Source of the DNA: Anaerolineae bacterium | Lineage (GTDB): Bacteria > Chloroflexota > Anaerolineae > Promineifilales > Promineifilaceae | Assembly (NCBI GenBank): GCA_023382655.1 | Contig: JAHDWK010000042.1 | Coordinates: 1-46,226 of the forward strand | Direction of reading: 5' to 3' | DNA length: 46,226 bases | Part shown: positions 40,163-46,226 of the stretch, piece after piece | Numbering within the stretch: the stretch's first letter is position 1 | Layout: the number at the start of each line of letters is the position of its first letter | The notes under the pieces: model-generated | The model's database searches: none | The model's input: only the letters and a program-made list of their open reading frames with translations | Told to the model about the DNA's origin: nothing | Position numbers and translations under genes: made by a program

Positions 40163-42148
40163 ATGAGTCATAGCCACCATCATCACGACAACCCCTTTTT
40201 CAACCGGCAGCGTATCGGGGATCCGGCTTATTTTTACGGCCGTGCCCAATCCGTCGAAAACCTCTACAGCGCCATCGCCACCCGCCAGAGCCGCTCCCTC
40301 GTCGGCGAACGCAAAATCGGCAAAAGTTCCCTGCTCACGGTTATTTCCTGCCCCGACACCCTGCGCCAGCACGGCTTCGACCCCGCCCAATTTGTCTTCA
40401 TCTACATGGATTTAGAGGGGATGTCCAACATCGGTTATGACGAATTCTGGCCGGAACTGTTGGATCAAATGGCCTTAGCCCTGCCCGAAAGCCAGGCCGA
40501 ACTGCGGGAGCGGGCCGAAAGCCTCTCCTTGCAGGCGGATGCCCGTTTTATGCAGGTGCGCCGCCTGCTGCGCCGCGTGGAACGCGCCGGGCTGCGCGTG
40601 GTGTTGATGCTGGATGAGTTTGAAAGCCTGGCGACCAATGCCGCCTTTGACGCCAGCTTTTATGGTGAATTGCGCAGTCTGGCCGGGGAATTGGGCGTCA
40701 CCTACATCACCACTTCCAAGCAGGGTTTATATGACCTGACCTACCAGTATGCCGACACCCTCTCCTCTCCCTTTTTCAACATCTTTTCCGAAGAGCGGTT
40801 GAATTTGCTGCCGCATGAGGAGGCAGTGGAACTGCTGCGCGGGCTGTCTGGCAAAGGGGAACATCGCCCCTTTACGGAGAAGGAAATAGAGTTTTCTCTG
40901 GATCACGCCGGCCGCCACCCCTTTTTCTTACAGGTGGTTGGCGCGCATCTGTATGCCGCTCGCGCCGAACCCATTCCCGACGCAGAAGTGGAGACGCTGG
41001 TGCTGCGCCGTTTCCTGGCGGAGGCGGAAGACCATTACCGCTACCTGTGGCGGCAGTTGGATGAAGTGGAGCAGGCCAGCCTGCGCCACCTGCACACGGC
41101 CGATACCGACACCCGGCGCACCCTGCAAGAAAAGGCGCTGATTGAACTGACGGATGAAGGACGGGTGAGGCCGTTCAGCCGTTCCTTTTCCGAATTTGTA
41201 CAGCGGGCGGAAATGGCGCAGGGGGCGGGGCGACGGCCGTCGCCCAATGCGCACACCACCACCAGTACCACCGACCTGACCGGGGCCACGCTGGGCAGCT
41301 ACCGGGTCCTTTCCACGTTGGGGCGTGGCGGTATGGCCGTCGTCTACAAAGGGTACCAGCCTTCCCTGGATCGCTATGTCGCCATCAAGGTGATGTCCCG
41401 TTCGCTGGGCGGTGAAGAATCCTTCATCGAACGTTTCCAGCGCGAGGCGGCAGGTGTGGCTCAACTACGCCACCAAAACATTGTGCAGATGGTGGATTTT
41501 GGCGTGCAGGATGACATCTCCTACATGGTGATGGAGTACATCCAGGGGGAATCGCTGAAGGATTGGCTGCACCAACTGCGCGAGGTAAACCACCGCCTGC
41601 CGCTGGCAGACGCGGTAAAGGTGGTGCGCGATATTGCCGCCGCTCTCGATTATGCCCATGCACACGGCATTGTGCATCGGGACGTGAAACCGGCCAACAT
41701 CATGCTGCGGCAGGAGGAGCGGTTGGCGCAGTTGACGGGCAATGCGGAGTACACGGCCGTACTCACCGACTTTGGCGTGGCGCGCATGTTGGAAGGGGCG
41801 CAATTGACCGGCACCGGGGCCACCATTGGCACACCGGATTATATGTCGCCGGAACAGGCACACGGCCGTCCGGCCCAAGCCGCCAGCGATATTTATGCCT
41901 TGGGCATTGTGCTGTTTGAAATGTTAACGGGTGAACTGCCGTTTACGGCCGATACCCCCGTCGCCCTCTTGCTGCAACACATGCAAGCCACGCCGCCCCC
42001 GCTCACCGTTAAAGCACCCGATATTCCGCCCGACCTGGAACTCGTCCTCATGCAAGCTCTGGCCAAAGACCCCGAAAATCGCTATGCCACGGCCGGCCAA
42101 TTTGCCGCCGCTCTGCAACGCGCCGCCCGGATTGGTAATGGGCAATAA
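40163..42148 (+). CDS. NTPase (ORC/STAND-like) fused to a C-terminal Ser/Thr kinase
   Basis: 661 residues. Residues about 10-345 form an AAA/STAND-like NTPase with Walker A GERKIGKSSL, Walker B VVLMLDEFESL, sensor-like ITTSKQGLYDL and a winged-helix-like tail. Residues about 375-655 form a complete Hanks kinase: LGRGGMAVVYKG, VAIKVM, HRDVKPANI, LTDFGVARM and GTPDYMSPEQ. The NTPase is at the N-terminus and the kinase at the C-terminus. No membrane segment is seen. It is the first gene of a probable signalling cluster with the macrodomain protein (4 nt downstream) and the membrane NTPase. The role of NTP binding in controlling the kinase is inference. Confidence 0.9.
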   Translation: MSHSHHHHDNPFFNRQRIGDPAYFYGRAQSVENLYSAIATRQSRSLVGERKIGKSSLLTVISCPDTLRQHGFDPAQFVFIYMDLEGMSNIGYDEFWPELLDQMALALPESQAELRERAESLSLQADARFMQVRRLLRRVERAGLRVVLMLDEFESLATNAAFDASFYGELRSLAGELGVTYITTSKQGLYDLTYQYADTLSSPFFNIFSEERLNLLPHEEAVELLRGLSGKGEHRPFTEKEIEFSLDHAGRHPFFLQVVGAHLYAARAEPIPDAEVETLVLRRFLAEAEDHYRYLWRQLDEVEQASLRHLHTADTDTRRTLQEKALIELTDEGRVRPFSRSFSEFVQRAEMAQGAGRRPSPNAHTTTSTTDLTGATLGSYRVLSTLGRGGMAVVYKGYQPSLDRYVAIKVMSRSLGGEESFIERFQREAAGVAQLRHQNIVQMVDFGVQDDISYMVMEYIQGESLKDWLHQLREVNHRLPLADAVKVVRDIAAALDYAHAHGIVHRDVKPANIMLRQEERLAQLTGNAEYTAVLTDFGVARMLEGAQLTGTGATIGTPDYMSPEQAHGRPAQAASDIYALGIVLFEMLTGELPFTADTPVALLLQHMQATPPPLTVKAPDIPPDLELVLMQALAKDPENRYATAGQFAAALQRAARIGNGQ

Positions 42149-42152
42149 AGAC

Positions 42153-42677
42153 ATGTTTAACAGAATCAACATTATTCAAGCTGATATAGCGGCTCTAAAT
42201 GTGGATGCTATTGTGAATGCAGCAAACCGTGCATTGTCTGGAGGGGGTGGGGTAGATGGCGTTATTCACCGTGCTGCTGGGCCGGAACTATTGCAGGCTT
42301 GTCGCCAATTGGGTCGGTGCGAGACGGGGCAAGCTAAAATTACACCAGGATTCCGTTTACCAGCGCGATATGTCATTCATGCAGTTGGGCCAGTGTGGCA
42401 AGGCGGTGACAAGGGCGAACCTGATTTGTTAGCGTCTTGTTATCGAGAGTCGCTGCGGTTGGCACGACAGCATGATGTCAAAACCATCGCATTTCCGGCG
42501 ATTAGCACCGGCGCTTATGGGTATCCATTGAAACCGGCGGCCCAAATCGCTATCCAGGAAGTTATCGTTTATTTAGAGCAAGATCAATCGTTAGAAATTG
42601 TTTTTTTGGTCTGTTTTGACCGTAAGTCATATGAAACGTACCAACAAGTGATGAATGAGTATGAGGATGCTCGCTAG
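42153..42677 (+). CDS. Macrodomain protein (ADP-ribose-binding, YmdB/MacroD type)
   Basis: 174 residues from the ATG at 42153. An overlapping longer frame from 41931 is rejected because it lies within the kinase gene. VDAIVNAANRALSGGGGVDGVIHRAAG is the ADP-ribose loop (pattern cited in pieces: NAAN, GGGGVDG). AISTGAYGYP is the second loop. The MacroD-type hydrolase core is complete, so it may remove ADP-ribose from proteins or O-acetyl-ADP-ribose. It starts 4 nt after the kinase stop. It is AT-richer and lacks ACGGCCGT. A block of small hairpins follows. Confidence 0.92.
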   Translation: MFNRINIIQADIAALNVDAIVNAANRALSGGGGVDGVIHRAAGPELLQACRQLGRCETGQAKITPGFRLPARYVIHAVGPVWQGGDKGEPDLLASCYRESLRLARQHDVKTIAFPAISTGAYGYPLKPAAQIAIQEVIVYLEQDQSLEIVFLVCFDRKSYETYQQVMNEYEDAR

Positions 42678-42679
42678 AA

Positions 42680-42797
42680 CCTGGGAATGGAATTCCCAGG
42701 CTGAGATAGAAAGTGCGCTCAAGCGTGCTGATGATAAACCAACAGCCTGCTTCAGCAGACTTCACATTGCAGTCGCCGGATTGCATCCGGTGGCTAA
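42680..42797. repeat. Cassette of four short hairpins
   Basis: The hairpins in order: CCTGGGAA-TGGAA-TTCCCAGG (42680-42700); AGTGCGCT-CA-AGCGTGCT (42712-42729, with G-U pairs); AGCCTGCT-TC-AGCAGACT (42743-42760, one mismatch); GCCGGAT-TGC-ATCCGG (about 42775-42790). It fills the gap between the macrodomain gene and the membrane NTPase gene and holds no ORF. Confidence 0.6.
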
Positions 42798-42812
42798 TGG
42801 GGAGCGCGATCT

Positions 42813-45800
42813 GTGATTCGACGGGCGATTGTTGTGGGCATTGTAGGCGGCATTGTCCTCAGCCTGGCGGCCGTATACCCGATTGCGGGGCTGTTGGCGC
42901 CGTTGTGGTTGGAGGGGTGGGCGCGCCCGGTTGATGACCTGACACACGGTATTTTGCTGATGGCGTCGGCAGCGTTGGCGGTACCGACATTTTTGCTCAT
43001 TGGCTTTGTGGCCGCACGGCCGTCGCGCGGTTGGCGCGAAGGGGCGAAGGCAGGCATGGTGGCCGGTCTGGCGGCCGCCGGTTTGTGTTATTTCACCATC
43101 ATCCTGCCGGTCAACACCCTGGTCGCCTTTGGCACGGTCGGTGCTTCAATGGATGTGCTAGTGGATTCTTTTATGCCGCCACCCCATGTGCTGCGTAATT
43201 ATGTGATTTCTTTTGAAAATGCGGCGTTTCAGGGAGAGATTGTGCTGGTGGGTGCGGCCTGCTTCTGGGGAGCGCAGGGAGCATGGGTGGGCTGGCGGCG
43301 GCGCAAAGAGCCACGTCCGGCACGGCCGTCCCTCTTTGCTCTCGTCCAAAATGGCGCACACCCCAAACAATACTTTGCCGGGGACGAAACGGCCGTGTGG
43401 ACGGGTATTCTGGTGGGGCTGGTGGTGGCGGCGTTAACGGCCGTGACCCTGTCTGGCTGGTCATACCTGGCCTATTCTGACTGGCCGGAATTGATGGACG
43501 CCCTGCAAGAAAGCCACAGCGGTATCATCGCTTCTGGCTCATTGGGCGGCGTAGCCGGGCTGCTCTCGCCACTGTTGGGCATTGCCTTCATCGCTTTTGG
43601 CGCGGTGGTCATTGGCCTGATCAAAAATCCGCCCAACTGGTTCCGGGCGCGATTCTGGGGCGTGGTGGTAGCCGGGGTCGCTATTTCCCTGGCTCTCCAC
43701 GCGGTGGCCTTGCGCCTCCTTTACTTCAACCTGGGTCTCTCGCCATTTTGGGTGCTGCGTGAACGTGCCCATGCCCTGGATCCCCAAACCATTGCCGACA
43801 TTGCCAGCTTCATGGAAGCGATTGAAATGGGTTTTAGCGATCCCGCGTTTGTGCTAGGCGCGGTCTTGTTTTTCCCCTGGGTGATGTTGCTTTCCGCCTT
43901 GCTGGTGGGGGCGATTGTGGGTGGTTTGCAAGCCATCCTCTATGTGCCCATTCTGTCCATGATTCGCAAACGGCCGGTGGACAAAGCGATTTGGGCGCAG
44001 CGCCATCTCAAAAATGACCCCAACGACATTTTGCCTGCTGTGTATACCCTGTTTACAAAAGATGAGCAGGCGTATGATGTGCTGGCGCAGGTGTCAGCCT
44101 GCACCTGGAGGCGGCTGCCGGATGTGTCCCGTTTTGCCGCCGCTTATCACACCCTGGGTACCAGCAAAAAGGAAGAAGAGTACGCAGTGACGATTGCCGA
44201 TCTCAGCCAGACGTTGACGACCAACCGGCAGTGGCGCTGGGCGCTCGATTTTGCCGGGGCGTACCAGACATTGCATCAGGTGATGAGTGCCCGGTCGTTA
44301 GAGCAGATTCTCAAAATTGAGCCACCCCCGGAGCAGCACACCTCCTCGCTGCCGCCGCTGGTGGTCAAAAGCCAGCAGCGCATTGGCCGGGTTGTGCTGG
44401 AATTGAAGAAGGTGGAACGCACCGATGATTTGCCCACGAAGCTGATTTTTTTGGAAAATGCATTGGCGGCCATTCACGAGGCGCAGACATTTGTGGAGAA
44501 GGAGTTTGCCGACCCGGAATGTTGGCCGACGCCGCTGCCACAGACCAGTGCCTTGCAGGTGTCGCTGAAACATTGGGAGGAGACGGTGTTGACGGCCGTG
44601 AAACGCCTGAAAGGGCGCGCCGACATCCTCTCCAGCCTTAAATTAAACCACACCGCCTTCTTGCCGGAACTGCCGCTGCCCGTGTCCGTGCGCAACCAGG
44701 GATTAAACGTGGCCCAACAAGTGCGCGTCCGGCTGCTGCCCGGCGATGATTACGATTTGCTCGGCGTGAAGAGCGAGGGGTTCATTGAAATTTTGCCGCC
44801 GGGCGAAGAGCGGGCACTCAACCTGCTGCTCATGCCCCGCGAAGGCGCGCCGCGGGTGCGGGTGGCCTGGGAAGTGGTGTATGACGATGCGGTGAATGAC
44901 CAGCGCCACATCACATTTGGCGATAAGCTGGAGTTTGTGGAATCGGAACGGCCGTTTACTCGCGTTTTCCCCATCCCCTATGTCACCGGTACACCGCTGA
45001 AAACGGACGACGTATTTGTGGGGCGGGATGATGTGTTTGGTTTCGTGCAGGAGATGTTGGTGGGGGCGCATCAGAACAATGTGGTCATCTTGCATGGGCA
45101 GCGGCGCACCGGCAAAACGTCGGTGCTGTACCGCCTGCCGCACCTCTTGGCCGAAACCCATTACGCGGTGTTGATTGATATGCAGGGTAAACCGGCGCGG
45201 GGCGAGGCGGAATTTTTGTACGCTATCGCCGACGACATTGTGTTTACACTGGAAGACCAGGGTATTGCCGTGGAACTGCCGCCGCGCGCCGAATTTTTGG
45301 AAAACCCAGAATTTTTCTTCCGCTCCCGATTTCTGCGCAATCTCTCCCCTCACCTGAACGGCAAGAATTTGCTGCTGATGTTTGACGAGTTTGAAGAGTT
45401 GCAACGGCGGGTGGAAGACGGCCGTCTACAACCCGAAATCTTCCACTTTTTGCGTAACCTAATGCAGCATGATGCGCATGTGGACTTTATCTTTGCCGGG
45501 ACGCACAAGTTGGAAGAGTTGGGCGCAGAGTATTGGTCGGCGCTGTTCAACATTGCCGCTTATCGCCCCATCACCTTTTTACGGCCGTTGGAGATGCGCC
45601 GCCTGATTTTGGAACCGATCAAACAGTACAGCACGGAGTATGATCCGCTGGCGGTAGAGCGCATCGTCAGTGTGACCGCCGGGCATCCCTATTTTGCCCA
45701 ACTGCTGCTGCACGAGATGATGGTGTATCACAACGAGATGAAGGCGTCTTACCTGACGGCCGTAGACGTAGACCAGGTGATTGACCGTATCATTGGCCGG

Positions 45801-46085
45801 GGGGAGGCCCATTTCCGCTACATCTGGGATGAATCCACGGCCGAAGAACAGCAAGTATTACAGGGTATGGCCGAACTGTTGGTCTGCGCCGAGGGCGTGA
45901 CGGCTAAAGATTGTCGCGCTTTCCTCACCGAACGTGGCCTGAACTCTGCCGACCGCTGGAAAGCGGCGCTGACCAGCCTGGAAAACCGGGACATCCTGGC
46001 CCGCAACGACGCCAAAAGCCCACTCTACCACTTTCATGTGGATTTGATCCGGCTGTGGGTGGAACGGACACGGCCGTCGCTGTAA
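42813..46085 (+). CDS. Membrane-anchored STAND-like NTPase
   Basis: 1090 residues from the GTG at 42813 with GGGGAG 8 nt upstream. The first 400 residues hold about eight hydrophobic segments. Residues about 400-720 are helical and strand-rich with no recognised motif. The C-terminal 360 residues are an NTPase: Walker A HGQRRTGKTSVL, Walker B LLLMFDEFEEL, then FAGTHKLEEL. The tail HFRYIWDESTAEEQQVLQGM and HPYFAQLLLHEMM match the corresponding parts of the NTPase in the 40163 gene (HYRYLWRQLDEVEQASL and HPFFLQVVGAHL). The two are paralogous modules. It is probably a membrane sensor or effector coupled to that kinase. Confidence 0.85.
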   Translation: MIRRAIVVGIVGGIVLSLAAVYPIAGLLAPLWLEGWARPVDDLTHGILLMASAALAVPTFLLIGFVAARPSRGWREGAKAGMVAGLAAAGLCYFTIILPVNTLVAFGTVGASMDVLVDSFMPPPHVLRNYVISFENAAFQGEIVLVGAACFWGAQGAWVGWRRRKEPRPARPSLFALVQNGAHPKQYFAGDETAVWTGILVGLVVAALTAVTLSGWSYLAYSDWPELMDALQESHSGIIASGSLGGVAGLLSPLLGIAFIAFGAVVIGLIKNPPNWFRARFWGVVVAGVAISLALHAVALRLLYFNLGLSPFWVLRERAHALDPQTIADIASFMEAIEMGFSDPAFVLGAVLFFPWVMLLSALLVGAIVGGLQAILYVPILSMIRKRPVDKAIWAQRHLKNDPNDILPAVYTLFTKDEQAYDVLAQVSACTWRRLPDVSRFAAAYHTLGTSKKEEEYAVTIADLSQTLTTNRQWRWALDFAGAYQTLHQVMSARSLEQILKIEPPPEQHTSSLPPLVVKSQQRIGRVVLELKKVERTDDLPTKLIFLENALAAIHEAQTFVEKEFADPECWPTPLPQTSALQVSLKHWEETVLTAVKRLKGRADILSSLKLNHTAFLPELPLPVSVRNQGLNVAQQVRVRLLPGDDYDLLGVKSEGFIEILPPGEERALNLLLMPREGAPRVRVAWEVVYDDAVNDQRHITFGDKLEFVESERPFTRVFPIPYVTGTPLKTDDVFVGRDDVFGFVQEMLVGAHQNNVVILHGQRRTGKTSVLYRLPHLLAETHYAVLIDMQGKPARGEAEFLYAIADDIVFTLEDQGIAVELPPRAEFLENPEFFFRSRFLRNLSPHLNGKNLLLMFDEFEELQRRVEDGRLQPEIFHFLRNLMQHDAHVDFIFAGTHKLEELGAEYWSALFNIAAYRPITFLRPLEMRRLILEPIKQYSTEYDPLAVERIVSVTAGHPYFAQLLLHEMMVYHNEMKASYLTAVDVDQVIDRIIGRGEAHFRYIWDESTAEEQQVLQGMAELLVCAEGVTAKDCRAFLTERGLNSADRWKAALTSLENRDILARNDAKSPLYHFHVDLIRLWVERTRPSL

Positions 46086-46107
46086 AGAATAGATACACGG
46101 ATAACGC

Positions 46108-46164
46108 GGATGAGACGGATACTCACGGATTTTGTTTATTCATCCGTGAAAATCCGTCTCATCC
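46108..46164. repeat. GGATGAGACGGAT inverted repeat at the window end
   Basis: GGATGAGACGGAT (46108-46120) pairs with ATCCGTCTCATCC (46152-46164). CACGGAT/ATCCGTG forms an inner stem. It is likely the transcription end of the membrane NTPase gene. The remaining 62 bases of the window show no gene. Confidence 0.75.
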
Positions 46165-46226
46165 ATTTAATTTAACTCAAGTTGCTACCTTAAAGGGCAT
46201 GGTTGATGCTTAAGCCCAAAACAAAC

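Noticed and set aside
41931..42152. N-terminal extension of the macrodomain protein
   Set aside because: It lies in another frame inside the kinase gene. The macrodomain starts right after 42153.

Overview
The window looks like a chromosomal piece of a Chloroflexota bacterium, probably Anaerolineae-like. This is inference from several signs: secreted proteins that end in a YLPxxMK-type tail, TP-rich linkers, Hanks-type kinases fused to TPR or NTPase modules, tandem FemAB-like proteins and a very repeat-rich non-coding fraction. GC content is moderately high, with a few clearly AT-richer genes. No phage, transposase, plasmid or CRISPR genes were seen.

Layout. 1-2.3 kb: end of a secreted repeat protein, an SRP RNA, and a G5/3D cell-wall protein beside rsmA. 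3.2-11.4 kb: a lipoprotein, a membrane metallophosphoesterase, then a leftward run of alpha/beta hydrolase, isocitrate/isopropylmalate-type dehydrogenase, two FemAB paralogues and an acyl-CoA dehydrogenase. 11.4-11.85 kb: a tRNA-Pro, tRNA-Gly, tRNA-Met/Ile2 cluster behind a good promoter. 12-19.3 kb: a large secreted protein, a cytochrome P450 and a DUF2723 membrane protein. 19.3-34.2 kb: a complete histidine biosynthesis locus split into two converging operons, hisA-HAD-methyltransferase-DinB-hisF-orf-hisI-hisE on + and hisG-hisD-GNAT-hisC-orf-hisB-orf-hisH on -, with a TPR kinase between them. 34.2-40 kb: secreted DNRLRE and TolB-like/CxxCH proteins, a phosphodiesterase and two small proteins. 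40.1-46.1 kb: an NTPase-kinase fusion, a macrodomain protein and a membrane NTPase whose ATPase module resembles that of the kinase.

Main discoveries. (1) Upstream of hisG lies a 27-codon leader ORF with five His codons, four of them in a run of six codons, followed 40 nt later by a strong intrinsic terminator and preceded by a promoter. This is a histidine attenuator. (2) The octamer ACGGCCGT occurs about 100 times by eye, where about one is expected, like the cyanobacterial HIP1 element. It is absent from five AT-rich genes. (3) Many gene gaps hold hairpins built from short, slightly degenerate tandem units of 7-9 nt. Several families also sit in frame inside genes: HisF, HisH, the HisD C-terminus and at least five places in the DUF2723 gene. 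They also supply stop codons, terminators and Shine-Dalgarno sequences.

How the genes work together. All histidine enzymes are present except a recognised histidinol-phosphate phosphatase; the HAD phosphatase translationally coupled to hisA is the obvious candidate. Several genes have a -10 box only 7-10 nt before the start codon, which suggests leaderless mRNAs beside Shine-Dalgarno-led genes.
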